Part shown: positions 16,401-25,752 of the stretch, in pieces
Layout: each line of letters starts with the position of its first letter
Position numbering within the stretch: the stretch's first letter is position 1
DNA from: Methylococcaceae bacterium
GTDB taxonomy: Bacteria > Pseudomonadota > Gammaproteobacteria > Methylococcales > Methylomonadaceae
Assembly (NCBI GenBank): GCA_014191975.1
Contig: BJHG01000007.1
Coordinates: 1 to 45,575, forward strand
Length of the DNA: 45,575 nucleotides
Direction of reading: 5' to 3'
The notes under the pieces: model-generated
Database searches by the model: none
Seen by the model: the letters and a program-made list of their open reading frames with translations, nothing else
What the model was told of the DNA's origin: nothing
Made by a program: the position numbers and the translations under genes

Positions 16401-17170
16401 GATTTTTTAAACAACGTGTAAAAATTACGGGTAGAAATATCGGCAACCGAATGAAGTGAAATGCCGCGCAAATCTCCGACTCGTTGCGCGATGTGCTGCG
16501 CATATTGTGGATAATTCGGTCTGCCACGATGAGGAACGGGTGATAAATATGGGGAATCAGTTTCAATTAAAAACCGCTCGCTAGGCACTTTTTTCGCAAC
16601 GTCTTGAATGTCTTTTGCGCTGTTAAACGTGACGATTCCCGAAAATGAAATGTAAAAATTCAAATCTAACACTTGTTTGGCGAATTCCCAATCTTCGGTG
16701 AAGCAATGAATAATACCGCCAATTTCACCCGCATTTTCTTCACGCAAAATTCGCAAAGTATCGGCTTTTGCCTCGCGGGTGTGAATAATCAGCGGCTTAT
16801 TTAAAATTTTTGCGGCTTGAATGTGATTTCTAAAACTGTCGTGTTGCCGGGTGTAATCGCCTTCGGTACGAAAATAATCCAACCCCGTTTCACCAATACC
16901 AATCACTTTTTCATCCTGACCTAATGCGACCAACTCAGCAACGGTAGGATTTTTTCCCTCGTCTTCGTTGGGATGCACACCCACCGTCACAGAAATATCG
17001 TCGTAGTGCGCGACCAACTCACGCATCGCGGGATAGGCTTCTAAATCAATCGCAATGCACAACAAATGTTCAATCTGTTGATTGCGAATGTGTTCCATCA
17101 AGCACGAAAAATCATTTTGATACGGCGTTAAATCAAGGCGATCGAGGTGGCAGTGTGAATCAATAAGCAT
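16397..17170 (-). CDS. tatD: TatD-family metal-dependent DNase
   Basis: This 257-residue TIM-barrel hydrolase has the metal-binding DSHCHLD at 4-10, a second metal ligand in IGIGETGLDYF, histidines in PLIIHTREA and GGIIHCFTED, and the terminal Asp in LIETDSPYLSPVPHRGRPN. TatD/YcfH proteins are 3'-5' exonucleases on DNA. This placement after holB-pilZ is conserved in many gammaproteobacteria. Confidence 0.94.
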   Translation of the reverse strand: MLIDSHCHLDRLDLTPYQNDFSCLMEHIRNQQIEHLLCIAIDLEAYPAMRELVAHYDDISVTVGVHPNEDEGKNPTVAELVALGQDEKVIGIGETGLDYFRTEGDYTRQHDSFRNHIQAAKILNKPLIIHTREAKADTLRILREENAGEIGGIIHCFTEDWEFAKQVLDLNFYISFSGIVTFNSAKDIQDVAKKVPSERFLIETDSPYLSPVPHRGRPNYPQYAQHIAQRVGDLRGISLHSVADISTRNFYTLFKKS

Positions 17171-17182
17171 AATTTTCTCTTA

Positions 17183-17530
17183 TTACATCGTGTAAGTTGG
17201 GCGTTCTAATTCTGATGTACCGGCTAAATACATTTCAATTTTATTTTTTATAGCAAAATCTTCTTCGCCAAATTGCACACCAATGCCCGTTAAACGATAA
17301 CCATCAGACGAGCCCGGCCGTGTTTTCCAAATAACTTTACCGTTAATCAAAAAACGTTCCGTTTCTGACATTAAATTTAATAGCATAAAAACTTCTGAAC
17401 CCATTTCATATTCATGTGTTGTTGGGACAAAAATTCCACCATTTTTTACAAATGGCATATACGACATACAAAGTGTATTTTTATCTTTAAGCGAGAGTGA
17501 TAGCACACTTTGATTTGAGCTTTCAGCCAT
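17183..17530 (-). CDS. pilZ: PilZ-domain protein (type IV pilus biogenesis type)
   Basis: This 115-residue PilZ protein has LSLSLKDKNTLCMSYMPFVK, then GGIFVPTTHEYEMGSEVFML and GIGVQFGEED. It lacks the N-terminal RxxxR c-di-GMP motif, as does the true PilZ of Pseudomonas and Xanthomonas, which acts in type IV pilus assembly by protein contacts. The holB-pilZ-tatD order supports that identity. Confidence 0.88.
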   Translation of the reverse strand: MAESSNQSVLSLSLKDKNTLCMSYMPFVKNGGIFVPTTHEYEMGSEVFMLLNLMSETERFLINGKVIWKTRPGSSDGYRLTGIGVQFGEEDFAIKNKIEMYLAGTSELERPTYTM

Positions 17531-17533
17531 AAC

Positions 17534-18505
17534 TTAACTCCGATTCAGTAATGACCACGTGATTAAGATCTCTTCCCACAATACTTGTTTGTTGATTTGA
17601 GTTTCAAGTCGTCGCCGACTAAATAACAATAAATCATAAAATTCAATCAATTTTATTGGATTCAAACGCACCGCAAGTTCACTTAATGGCACGTTCAAAT
17701 CCGCATGATACAGATTTTTGGGCGCAGTTTGATAGCGATAGCGCATTAAATCAATCACCCACGAACTCAGCCAAAATAATAACGTCGCTTCCGGTAACTT
17801 TAACCACTGCTCCGCCACAATTACAGGATGACTTTGTTGTTTAGCAACTGAAAGCCATGCGGCAAAACAGTCGTGACGTTGTTGCGTGTGTTCGTCAGTG
17901 GCGTATTTTTTTGCGAGTAACGGCGCTCCCTGCGCTAAATTTAACACGATTTCTGCATTATTTGTTTGTTGCGAAAGCCACGGCAAAACTAAATTTTTAT
18001 CCGGCATGACGACAGTAAATTTTTGACAGCGACTTTTAATCGTCGCGGGTAATTTATTCAGCCGATGCGTCACTAAAATCAACACAGTGCGTTCTGTCGG
18101 CTCTTCTAAGAATTTTAAAAACGCATTCGCCGCAGCATTATTTAACGCATCCGCAGGATGAATCAGAATCACACGATAACGTTCAAATTGCGGTTTTAAA
18201 GTCAGCTTTTCCATTAACGCGCGAATTTGCGCGATGGTGATATTTTTGCCGACTTCTTCAGGTTGCACGTCCATAAAATCAGGATGCGTTTGGGCTTTGA
18301 CCAACAAACAACTGCCGCATTCGCCACAACTCAAACCGTCCGATTTTGGGCGTTCACACAATAAAGCGTGTGCGAATTGTTCGGCTAAATATTGCTTACC
18401 AATCCCTAACGCGCCGTTGATGAGTAGAGCTTGCGGCACGCGTTGTTGCGTCACATAACTTTGCAATTGTTGCCAATCGTTTTGTTGCCAAGGATATAAT
18501 TTCAT
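17534..18505 (-). CDS. holB: DNA polymerase III delta' subunit
   Basis: This 323-residue clamp-loader subunit has a Walker A-like GALGIGKQ (31-38), the zinc cysteines Cys50, 60, 63 and 66 (CGECGSC), NAFLKFLEEPTERTVLILVT and the SRC motif (TIKSRCQKF). It is part of the DnaX complex that loads the beta clamp. The start overlaps the tmk stop (ATGA). Confidence 0.95.
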   Translation of the reverse strand: MKLYPWQQNDWQQLQSYVTQQRVPQALLINGALGIGKQYLAEQFAHALLCERPKSDGLSCGECGSCLLVKAQTHPDFMDVQPEEVGKNITIAQIRALMEKLTLKPQFERYRVILIHPADALNNAAANAFLKFLEEPTERTVLILVTHRLNKLPATIKSRCQKFTVVMPDKNLVLPWLSQQTNNAEIVLNLAQGAPLLAKKYATDEHTQQRHDCFAAWLSVAKQQSHPVIVAEQWLKLPEATLLFWLSSWVIDLMRYRYQTAPKNLYHADLNVPLSELAVRLNPIKLIEFYDLLLFSRRRLETQINKQVLWEEILITWSLLNRS

Positions 18506-19125
18506 CGCAACAACGGACTCAAAACGTTAATAATGGCTTGTTGAACATCGGCGAGCGGCTGATTCGCTTTAATCAATTTTATACGCTGAGGGTGCAGTTC
18601 GACTTGCAACAAATACGCACGACGTACATTTTCAAAAAATTGTACTGTTTCCGATTCAAACCGATCAAACGCACCCCGTTTTCCGGCGCGTTCCATACCT
18701 ATTTTCACCGGTGCATCGAGCAACAACGTTAAGTCGGGTCGTAAATTTCCTTGCACCAAATTTTCTAATCCTTCAATTGTGCTGATTTTCATATTTCGCC
18801 CACCGCCTTGATACGCATAGGTTGCGTCCGTAAATCGATCACAAATCACCCAATCGCCCCGCGCCAAAGCGGGTTCGATAACGTGTTTGATGTGCTGCGC
18901 TCTCGCGGCGAACATCAATAATAATTCGGCTTCTTCGGAAATCGCTTCACTTTTTTTGCTGAGTAATAACGTGCGTAGTTTTTCGGCTAACGGCGTGCCA
19001 CCAGGTTCACGGGTAACGACGAGTGAAATTTTTCGGGCTTGAAAATAATTTTCGACAAATGCCACGTTAGTCGTTTTTCCAACGCCTTCGCCGCCTTCAA
19101 ATGTGATAAATTTTCCTCTGCTCAT
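18502..19125 (-). CDS. tmk: Thymidylate kinase
   Basis: This 207-residue dTMP kinase has the P-loop FEGGEGVGKTT at 9-19, TREPGGTPLAEKLR, VICDRFTDATYAYQGGGR and the lid FDRFE. The ATG at 19125 with ribosome site GAGGGG is preferred to the one at 19164, which would overlap the VF530 frame and adds 13 unconserved residues. Confidence 0.95.
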   Translation of the reverse strand: MSRGKFITFEGGEGVGKTTNVAFVENYFQARKISLVVTREPGGTPLAEKLRTLLLSKKSEAISEEAELLLMFAARAQHIKHVIEPALARGDWVICDRFTDATYAYQGGGRNMKISTIEGLENLVQGNLRPDLTLLLDAPVKIGMERAGKRGAFDRFESETVQFFENVRRAYLLQVELHPQRIKLIKANQPLADVQQAIINVLSPLLR

Positions 19126-19139
19126 TTCGTCCCCTCGTT

Positions 19140-19363
19140 TTAACCGTGTTCTTTTAACGAGCAATATAACATTTCAACTTCTGTTCGCGCCCACGATGTT
19201 TTTCGTAAAAAAGTTAAACTGGATTTGATGCTGGGGTCATTATAAAAACAGCGAATGTCTACCAATTCACTTAATTTACGCCAGCCATAATAAGCTACTA
19301 ATTATTAAGTATTGTTTCCAGCGTCACGCCATTCAAATGCTGGAGAAGTTTTTTATCTGTCAA
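19140..19363 (-). pseudogene. VF530-family DNA-binding protein, frameshifted
   Basis: The minus strand reads [13 protein letters not shown] in one frame, then [20 protein letters not shown] followed by [21 protein letters not shown] and a stop at 19140 in the next. Joined, this is a complete VF530 domain (HGVTLExI..LVxxYGW..L...I.IRCF..NPSIKSSLKFLRKTPWAR). A single lost base in the AATAATTAG stretch near 19305 splits it. It would start at TTG 19363 inside the 3' end of mltG and run into tmk, so it was part of the operon. It is either a very recent pseudogene or a sequencing error. Confidence 0.85.
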
Positions 19364-20399
19364 AGCGTATTGCCTCGTTTTTGTGACGTTGATAAATTTC
19401 GACGGCGGCATTGTGCGTGTCTAAGTTCTCAGAAAAAACGTGTGTGCCATCGCCTTTTGCAACGAAGTATAACGTGTCGCTCACGTCAGGATGCAATGCC
19501 GCGTGAATGGCTTCACGTCCTGCCATTGCAATCGGTGTTGGCGGCAATCCTTTGAAAGTATAGGTATTATAAGGCGTTGGTTTTTTCAAATCAGCTGTTT
19601 TAATATTGCCTTGATACGTTTCCCCCATGCCATAAATCACCGTTGGATCAGTTTGCAACATCATATTTTGTTGTAAACGGCGACTAAAAACACCGGCAAT
19701 TTGTGCGCGTTCAAGCGGCGCAGCAGTTTCTTTTTCAATAATAGAAGCCAAACAAACGGCTTGATATGGTGTCGTAATGGGCAAATTTTCTGCCCTTCCC
19801 TGCCATTCCTGCTCTAAAATAATCTGCATTTTCGTATAAGCGTGTTTTAAAATCACTATATCCGTTGTGTGTTTCACAAAAAAATAAGTGTCTGGGAAAA
19901 ATAAACCTTCAGGGTGATTTTGTGAAATCCCCAATTTTGCAGGAATCATCTCGAATGGTACGGATTGCAAAGTATGTTCAATATAAGGATTCGCGTCTAA
20001 TTCGTGGCGAAGTTGTTTGAAATTCCAGCCTTCTGGGAAGGTTATGGCGTGCTGCTTAACTTTTCCCTGCACAAATAACGCTAAAATATCTTTTGCTGTC
20101 AACCCTTTGGTGAGTTCATATTCACCCGATTTTATTTTTTTATTTTCGCCATTTATTTTCGCCAAAAATTTAAACCAAAACGGTTTAATTTTCACATTTT
20201 GCGCGACCAGTTTGTTGGTGATTTGTTTAAGTGAATCGCCTTTTTCAATGTCAATCGTGACGGTTTTTTCAAATACAATTGGATTTCTGATGGCACTTTC
20301 GTAATCCATCCACAACCAGCCGCCAAAATAACTCAAGCCAATCAGCAGATAACCGATAATTTTATTAACTGGCATATGTGACTTGTTTTTGCTTTTCAC
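19353..20399 (-). CDS. mltG: MltG endolytic transglycosylase
   Basis: This 348-residue YceG/MltG has an N-terminal membrane helix (KIIGYLLIGLSYFGGWLW). An LysM-like region (VTIDIEKGDSLKQITNKLVA) precedes the catalytic domain with Glu in CLASIIEKETAAPLERAQIA, then GVFSRRL and LQTDPTVIYGMG. It cuts nascent peptidoglycan to end glycan chains. It starts at GTG 20399 or ATG 20375, both overlapping the pabC end, so it is coupled to pabC. Confidence 0.95.
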   Translation of the reverse strand: MKSKNKSHMPVNKIIGYLLIGLSYFGGWLWMDYESAIRNPIVFEKTVTIDIEKGDSLKQITNKLVAQNVKIKPFWFKFLAKINGENKKIKSGEYELTKGLTAKDILALFVQGKVKQHAITFPEGWNFKQLRHELDANPYIEHTLQSVPFEMIPAKLGISQNHPEGLFFPDTYFFVKHTTDIVILKHAYTKMQIILEQEWQGRAENLPITTPYQAVCLASIIEKETAAPLERAQIAGVFSRRLQQNMMLQTDPTVIYGMGETYQGNIKTADLKKPTPYNTYTFKGLPPTPIAMAGREAIHAALHPDVSDTLYFVAKGDGTHVFSENLDTHNAAVEIYQRHKNEAIRFDR

Positions 20400-21180
20400 T
20401 TTCTAACATGAGTTGTAAATTTTGGGTTATTTTATTTGCGGAATAAATTTGCCCATTTAATTCACGAATTCCCCAAATACCAATCACCGAATTACACACA
20501 AAAATCTCGTCAGCGGCGCTCAAATCGTGGATAAAAAAATCGTGTTCCATCACGGGAATTTGTTCCAAAATCCAGCCACGTAAAACCCCCGCAATACCAC
20601 ACAGATTCAAAGATGCTGTAAAAACTTGACAGTTTTTAACGTAAAAAAGATTCGTCATCGTGCCTTCAATCACCCGTCCGTTGAAATCAAGCATAATGCC
20701 TTCTTGAATCGCCGCATCATTCCATTCTGCACGCGCCATGACTTGTTCCAAACGATTCAAATGTTTTATACCAGCTAAATCCGGATTTAAACCCAATCGC
20801 GTTTTGCAGATTCGCGCGACAATGCCATCGAAATAATAACTTTTTGGATAATCGGGAAAAGGATACAAACTCAGAATGCGCGTCGGTTGAATAACATCAG
20901 GTTGGCGATAACCGCGCCCACCCGAACCGCGTGTGATTATGATTTTCAAAACGGCATTACCGACATTTTGGCAAAGCTGGTGAATTTCAGAATGCAGTAA
21001 ATCCACATCAATTTGGGGCAGATAAAGCCTTTTAGAATCAGCGTTTAGGCGTTTCAGATGTTGCTCAAGAAAAATCGGCTGATTGGCGCGAACTTCGATA
21101 GTTTCAAACAAACCGTCGCCGTATTGAAAACCACGATCCATAATCGCAATAGTGTCATGCTGTTCACCATTGACGAGCAT
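20365..21180 (-). CDS. pabC: Aminodeoxychorismate lyase
   Basis: This 271-residue class IV PLP enzyme converts aminodeoxychorismate to p-aminobenzoate for folate. Visible are MDRGFQYGDGLFETIEV (14-30), the PLP lysine Lys139 in GIKHLNRLEQVMAR, and EGTMTNLFYVK. The fabF-pabC-mltG-tmk-holB order is classic. Confidence 0.94.
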   Translation of the reverse strand: MLVNGEQHDTIAIMDRGFQYGDGLFETIEVRANQPIFLEQHLKRLNADSKRLYLPQIDVDLLHSEIHQLCQNVGNAVLKIIITRGSGGRGYRQPDVIQPTRILSLYPFPDYPKSYYFDGIVARICKTRLGLNPDLAGIKHLNRLEQVMARAEWNDAAIQEGIMLDFNGRVIEGTMTNLFYVKNCQVFTASLNLCGIAGVLRGWILEQIPVMEHDFFIHDLSAADEIFVCNSVIGIWGIRELNGQIYSANKITQNLQLMLESEKQKQVTYAS

Positions 21181-21209
21181 TTTTAAAATCGTGGTTTGTG
21201 TGGGATTTT

Positions 21210-22451
21210 TTATTGGTAACGTTTAAAAATCAACGTTCCGTTTGTGCCGCCAAATCCAAATGAATTTGACATTGCCACGTCAATTTTCATATTACGCGCC
21301 ATGTTTGGTACATAATCTAAATCGCATTCGGGGTCTTGGTTTTCTAAATTTATTGTCGGTGGTGCAATTTGATTTTGAATACTCAAAGCCGTTAAAACAG
21401 CTTCAATACCGCCGGCCGCGCCTAACATGTGTCCAATCATTGATTTGGTCGAACTAATGGCAACCTTATAAGCGTGTTCACCCAAAGCCGCTTTCATAGC
21501 GTGTGTTTCGCCCAAATCACCTGCTGGCGTTGACGTGCCGTGTGCGTTGATATAATCCACGTCAGACACATTCAAACCGGCGTCGCGCAACGCATTTCGC
21601 ATACAACGTGCCGCGCCTTCGCCGCCTTCAGACGGTGTGGTGACGTGATACGCATCGCCACTCATGCCGTAACCCACTAATTCTGCGTAAATTTTCGCGC
21701 CACGGGCTTTGGCGTGTTCAAGTTCTTCCAAAACAACTACACCCGCGCCGTCACTTAATACAAAACCGTCGCGGTCTTTATCCCACGGACGACTGGCTTG
21801 CTGTGGCGCGTCGTTACGACGTGACAGAGCTTTTGCCGATGCAAAACCACCCATTGCGGTCGGTGACGTGGTACAGCGTTCAGCACCGCCGGCAATCATG
21901 ACATCGGCATCGCCGTATTTAATCAAACGCGCTGCGTCGCCGATGTTGTGCGTTCCCGTAGCACACGCGGTAACAATCGCAAAGTTTGGCCCTTTCAAAC
22001 CGTATTTAATCGATAAATTGCCCGAAATCATGTTGATAATATTACCGGGGACGAAAAATGGTGAAATGCGCCGCGGTCCAGATTTGTCATACGTTGCATA
22101 ACAATCTTCAATGCCGGTAATTCCACCAATGCCTGAACCAATTGCTACGCCAATACGCTCTGCGTTTTCTTCGGTGACGACTAAACCAGAATCTTCAAAT
22201 GCCTGACAACCCGCTGCGATGCCGTAATGAACAAAACCGTCCATGCGTTTTGCGTCTTTTTCAGCGATGTATTGGATGATGTCAAAATTGCGAATTACAC
22301 CACCAAATGTGGTCGCAAAAGGGGAAATATCAAAAGAATCAATTGCGCTAATGCCACTTTTGCCGCTGATAATACCAGCCCAAGTTTTTGCAACTGTGTT
22401 AGCTAAAGGCGTAACTGCGCCTAATCCTGTGATGACGACTCGACGTTTCAA
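21210..22451 (-). CDS. fabF: Beta-ketoacyl-ACP synthase II
   Basis: This 413-residue condensing enzyme has the catalytic Cys in [14 protein letters not shown] and two His in [12 protein letters not shown] and [12 protein letters not shown]. It elongates acyl-ACP with malonyl-ACP. The open frame extends 27 codons further upstream, but TTG 22451 gives [15 protein letters not shown] and the usual 413-residue length, so I choose it. A hairpin separates it from acpP. Confidence 0.95.
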   Translation of the reverse strand: MKRRVVITGLGAVTPLANTVAKTWAGIISGKSGISAIDSFDISPFATTFGGVIRNFDIIQYIAEKDAKRMDGFVHYGIAAGCQAFEDSGLVVTEENAERIGVAIGSGIGGITGIEDCYATYDKSGPRRISPFFVPGNIINMISGNLSIKYGLKGPNFAIVTACATGTHNIGDAARLIKYGDADVMIAGGAERCTTSPTAMGGFASAKALSRRNDAPQQASRPWDKDRDGFVLSDGAGVVVLEELEHAKARGAKIYAELVGYGMSGDAYHVTTPSEGGEGAARCMRNALRDAGLNVSDVDYINAHGTSTPAGDLGETHAMKAALGEHAYKVAISSTKSMIGHMLGAAGGIEAVLTALSIQNQIAPPTINLENQDPECDLDYVPNMARNMKIDVAMSNSFGFGGTNGTLIFKRYQ

Positions 22452-22506
22452 TGTTATGTACCGTAGAAAATAAAGAAGGAAAAGAATCGAAGATTCAGTG
22501 GGTGTC

Positions 22507-22530
22507 GTGGATAGACGAGTGTCCATCCAC
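22507..22530. other. Hairpin between acpP and fabF
   Basis: GTGGAT/ATCCAC forms a 6-bp stem with inner GAC/GTC pairing, 14 bp after the acpP stop. There is no T-run, so it is more likely an mRNA-stability or processing element that sets acpP above fabF than a full terminator. Confidence 0.4.
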
Positions 22531-22543
22531 ACACACTTTAAAA

Positions 22544-22774
22544 TTAAGCGTGAGAAGTAACGTAATCAATCGCTTGTTGAACAGTGGTAATTTTTTCAGC
22601 TTCATCATCTGGAATTTCGCACTCAAATTCTTCTTCTAAAGCCATAACGAGTTCCACAGTGTCAAGTGAATCAGCACCTAAATCATCAACAAATGATGCG
22701 TCATTAGCGATTTCATCTTTAACACCTAATTGCTCAGAAACAATTTTTTTAACTCGTTCTTCAATGTTACTCAT
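22544..22774 (-). CDS. acpP: Acyl carrier protein
   Basis: This 76-residue ACP carries 4'-phosphopantetheine on Ser36 of [19 protein letters not shown]. It is acidic and of normal length, with a normal start ([18 protein letters not shown]). It serves FabD, FabG, FabF, FabH and PlsX in the cytoplasm; the Sfp-type transferase at 34902 could modify it. Confidence 0.97.
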   Translation of the reverse strand: MSNIEERVKKIVSEQLGVKDEIANDASFVDDLGADSLDTVELVMALEEEFECEIPDDEAEKITTVQQAIDYVTSHA

Positions 22775-22878
22775 AATTTATTCCTCTTACAAAACAAGCG
22801 ATTGAAATGACGCTTATCTTGGATATTGTTATTGTTTTTACTAAAAATGCCGCCATCAATTGGCAGGCAACGGGGTAA

Positions 22879-22907
22879 ATTATACGGTATTATCCCGCAA
22901 AGTCACA
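22879..22907 (-). promoter_or_regulatory. Candidate sigma-70 promoter for acpP
   Basis: In the 136-bp gap between fabG and acpP the minus strand has TGTGAC (22902-22907), a 17-nt spacer and TATAAT (22879-22884). The match is good, and acpP usually needs its own strong promoter. Not tested. Confidence 0.4.
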
Positions 22908-22910
22908 CAT

Positions 22911-23639
22911 TTACGGCATGAACATTCCGCCATTCACATGAAGGGTTTCACCTGTGATGTAGGCTGCTCCCTCAGATGCTAAAAAGCTCACAGCATGAGC
23001 AATTTCTTTTGCATCGCCTAAACGTGCCAACGGAATCGCGCTTAATAAATGGTTTTTGATGTCGTCGCTGAGTTCTTTTGTCATGTCGGTATCAATAAAA
23101 CCTGGCGCAACCGTGTTTACCGTGATGTTGCGTGAACCGACTTCTTTTGCCATCGATTTTGTGAAACCTATCATGCCCGCTTTCGCCGCCGCGTAATTGG
23201 CTTGACCTGCATTTCCAGTCGAACCAACGACGGACGAAATGTTGATAATACGCCCTGTTCTTGCTTTCATCATGCCGCGCAAAACCGCTTTACTCATGCG
23301 GAAAACTGACGTTAAATTGGTCGAAATAATATCGTTCCATTCGTCGTTTTTCATTCGCATCAATAAATTGTCACGGGTAATTCCTGCGTTATTGACCAAA
23401 ACGTGTGGCGTGCCAAATTCGTCCGAAATCGCTTTCATCACGCTTTCGATTGATTCAGAACTGGAAACGTCAAGCGTTAAGCCCCTGCCATTTTCGTCCA
23501 AATACGTTGAAATTGCCGCCGCGCCACTTTCAGACGTTGCCGTTCCCAAAACGAAAAAGCCGTCTTCGACTAATCTTTCCGCAATCGCGCGTCCAATTCC
23601 GCGACTTGCGCCCGTTACCAATGCGATTTGTTTAGTCAT
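22911..23639 (-). CDS. fabG: 3-oxoacyl-ACP reductase
   Basis: This 242-residue short-chain dehydrogenase has NADP binding in TGASRGIGRAIA (9-20), NNAG at 83-86, and catalytic Ser136, Tyr149 and Lys153 (ISSVVGSTGNAGQANYAAAK). It reduces 3-oxoacyl-ACP. It overlaps the end of fabD by 8 bp. Confidence 0.96.
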   Translation of the reverse strand: MTKQIALVTGASRGIGRAIAERLVEDGFFVLGTATSESGAAAISTYLDENGRGLTLDVSSSESIESVMKAISDEFGTPHVLVNNAGITRDNLLMRMKNDEWNDIISTNLTSVFRMSKAVLRGMMKARTGRIINISSVVGSTGNAGQANYAAAKAGMIGFTKSMAKEVGSRNITVNTVAPGFIDTDMTKELSDDIKNHLLSAIPLARLGDAKEIAHAVSFLASEGAAYITGETLHVNGGMFMP

Positions 23640-24585
23640 TGAGTTGCTCCATTACGTTGTTCATTGTTTTTGTATCGTAAAGCGTGAAATGTTCGGCATC
23701 TTTGGCGATACGTTTATTTAGTCCGATTAACACTTTCCCCGCCCCACATTCCACAAAGCTTGTCACGCCTTGATCTGCCATAAATTTAATCGTATCCACC
23801 CAGCGTACAGGTTTATAAAGTTGTTCTTTGAGCGCGTGACGAATCAGCTCAGGCGATTGGTGCAAAAGCACGTCAACGTTGTGAATTAGCGTCACGCTTG
23901 GCGCGTGAATCGTGATATTTTCGAGGGCTTCGGCTAATTTTTCCGCAGCGGGCAACATCAACGCGCAATGTGATGGCACGCTCACAGGCAATAAAAGCGC
24001 ACGTTTTGCACCCGCTTCTTTTGCGCCAATCATGGCGCGTTCAACAGCGGCTTTATGTCCTGCAATCACGACTTGACCTTGCGAATTAAAATTCACCGCT
24101 GAAACGACTTCATTTTTTGCGGCTTCGGCGCAAACTTTAACGACTTCATGGTCGTCCAAACCCAAAATTGCTGCCATCGCGCCAACGCCTTCGGGAACAG
24201 CTTGTTGCATCAATTCACCACGCAACGCGACAAGTTTTATCGCATCTTCAAAATCCAACGCACCCGCGCAAACTAACGCGCTGTATTCGCCCAAACTGTG
24301 TCCCGCCATCCATGACGGACGAACTGCACTGTGTTTTGTCCATACATTCCAAACCGCTACGCCTGTTGCAAGCATTGCTGGTTGTGTGTTGTGCGTTTGA
24401 TTTAATTCTGCGTTTAACGCTTCGTCAGTGACTAATGCCCACAAATCTTTTTGCAATGCGTCCGAAGCACGTTCAAACGTCTGTTTTATTTCAGGATACG
24501 TTGCCGCTAAATCGCCTAGCATTCCTGTTGATTGCGAGCCTTGTCCAGGAAAAACGAAGGCTAAATTTTGTGTTTGTTCTGTCAT
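23632..24585 (-). CDS. fabD: Malonyl-CoA:ACP transacylase
   Basis: This 317-residue transacylase has FVFPGQGSQSTGML, the catalytic Ser97 in [11 protein letters not shown] and the partner His in VPSHCALM. It makes malonyl-ACP. In most relatives fabH lies directly upstream; here about 3.2 kb of TA genes and a diverged partial copy of fabD itself intervene. Its transcription therefore must come through or from the island. Confidence 0.96.
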   Translation of the reverse strand: MTEQTQNLAFVFPGQGSQSTGMLGDLAATYPEIKQTFERASDALQKDLWALVTDEALNAELNQTHNTQPAMLATGVAVWNVWTKHSAVRPSWMAGHSLGEYSALVCAGALDFEDAIKLVALRGELMQQAVPEGVGAMAAILGLDDHEVVKVCAEAAKNEVVSAVNFNSQGQVVIAGHKAAVERAMIGAKEAGAKRALLLPVSVPSHCALMLPAAEKLAEALENITIHAPSVTLIHNVDVLLHQSPELIRHALKEQLYKPVRWVDTIKFMADQGVTSFVECGAGKVLIGLNKRIAKDAEHFTLYDTKTMNNVMEQLND

Positions 24586-24619
24586 ATTTTAATATTTTTA
24601 GAAAAGGAATAAAGCTAAA

Positions 24620-25030
24620 TTACCGAATAATTGCCCACAATTCATCAGGCGTATAGATTGGCAAGTTTACGGTTTTAAAATCTTTGCCATTGCGCGTCAC
24701 AACACCATCGACAGCGACACAATAACCTGCGTGATATAAAACGGCATCTTCAAAATCACTAAAATCAGAATTAAGAGCCAATTTCAAAACAACTTGATTC
24801 ACGTCAGCAATTGAAAATAATTCCAACAAACCTGAAATTGCCGTTTTTGCTGCCGCTCTACCAATTGATTTTGTCGCTAAATAATCCACTGTTGTGTTGG
24901 TTGTCGCACACAAATAACCTTGAATTTTTCGTTTTTCGACCGCAGCAAATAATTCAACCGCCACTTCAGAATAAGGCGCACGATTTAGCAACACATCAAG
25001 TACGACATTGGTATCAAACAAAATTTTCAA
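24620..25030 (-). CDS. PIN-domain toxin (VapC-like)
   Basis: This 136-residue PIN ribonuclease begins MKILFDTNVVLDVLLNRAPY with acidic Asp6. The central acidic pair lies in SDFEDAVLYHAG (Glu94/Asp95), and VVTRNGKDF supplies the terminal Asp117. PIN toxins cut tRNA or rRNA. The start overlaps the antitoxin stop by 4 bp. It looks intact and is the last gene of the TA island before fabD. Confidence 0.88.
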   Translation of the reverse strand: MKILFDTNVVLDVLLNRAPYSEVAVELFAAVEKRKIQGYLCATTNTTVDYLATKSIGRAAAKTAISGLLELFSIADVNQVVLKLALNSDFSDFEDAVLYHAGYCVAVDGVVTRNGKDFKTVNLPIYTPDELWAIIR

Positions 25031-25239
25031 AGGTGCTTGCTCTCTAAATACTTTTTGTAATCCGCTTCATTACAATTCGATTTCGACAACAAACCCACTA
25101 ACGATTGTGTTATCGGTGTTTGTGTTGTCTGTTCTTCTAACAGCAACTTTTCAATCGCTCGTTGCACAAATTGCTGAACATTCACACGTTGTAAAATCCG
25201 TTGCCCCAGTTCGTCGGGTAATTCAAACGCTAATTGCAT
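25027..25239 (-). CDS. VapB-like antitoxin
   Basis: This 70-residue protein has an N-terminal strand/helix part (MQLAFELPDELGQRILQRV). Its C-terminal tail LVGLLSKSNCNEADYKKYLE is typical of antitoxins of PIN toxins (G-L-L...DY..YL..K). The ATG at 25239 follows GGAGG in the leader shared by the other island antitoxins. Confidence 0.75.
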   Translation of the reverse strand: MQLAFELPDELGQRILQRVNVQQFVQRAIEKLLLEEQTTQTPITQSLVGLLSKSNCNEADYKKYLESKHL

Positions 25240-25264
25240 CAATACCTCCAAAAATCAAAAATCA

Positions 25265-25437
25265 CTCAATAATGATACCGACATTGAACAATGATTAGAC
25301 TGTCATCAGCAAACGTATAAACCAACCGATGCTCATCATCAATGTGACTTGACCAAAAACCACTAAACTCATATTTCAACGGTTCAGATTTGCCAATGCC
25401 TTCAATATGAATTTCGTTGAATATCTTTAATCAACAA
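25265..25437 (-). pseudogene. 3' remnant of a yoeB toxin gene
   Basis: This 173-bp stretch matches 26855-27026, the C-terminal two thirds of the intact YoeB gene, with roughly 15% differences and one inserted base near 25408. It keeps the coding for [10 protein letters not shown], then [12 protein letters not shown] and the CRYHY tail. Its 5' end is fused to a fabD fragment at a CAAACTAACGCG stretch. Confidence 0.85.
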
Positions 25438-25752
25438 ACTAACGCGCTGTATTCGCCTAAACTGTGTCCCGCCATCCATGACGGACAAATTGCACTGTGT
25501 TTTGTCCACACATTCCAAACTGCAACGCCAGCGGCAAGCATGGCAGGTTGTGTGTTGTGACTTTAGATTTAATTCGGTTGCCAACGTTTCGTCGGTGACT
25601 AATGCCCACAAATCTTTTTGCAACGCCTCCGAAGCACGTTCAAACGTTTGTTTAATTTCGGGATATGTCGCCGCTAAATCGTTCACCATTCCTGTTGATT
25701 GCGAACCTTCTCCAGGAAAAACGAAAGCTAAGTTATAAGTTTGTTCTGTCAT
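25435..25752 (-). pseudogene. Diverged 5' third of fabD, partial duplication
   Basis: It begins MTEQTYNLAFVFPGEGSQST, against MTEQTQNLAFVFPGQGSQST in intact fabD, and matches 24269-24585 for about 318 bp. Many differences fall in third codon positions, and the active-site Gln of GQGS has become Glu. A frameshift occurs after about codon 62 (near 25565). Similarity ends inside GEYSALV, where it is fused to a yoeB remnant. It is non-functional. The pattern suggests the copy came from a diverged fabD, through transfer or an old duplication, rather than a fresh copying event. Confidence 0.88.
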
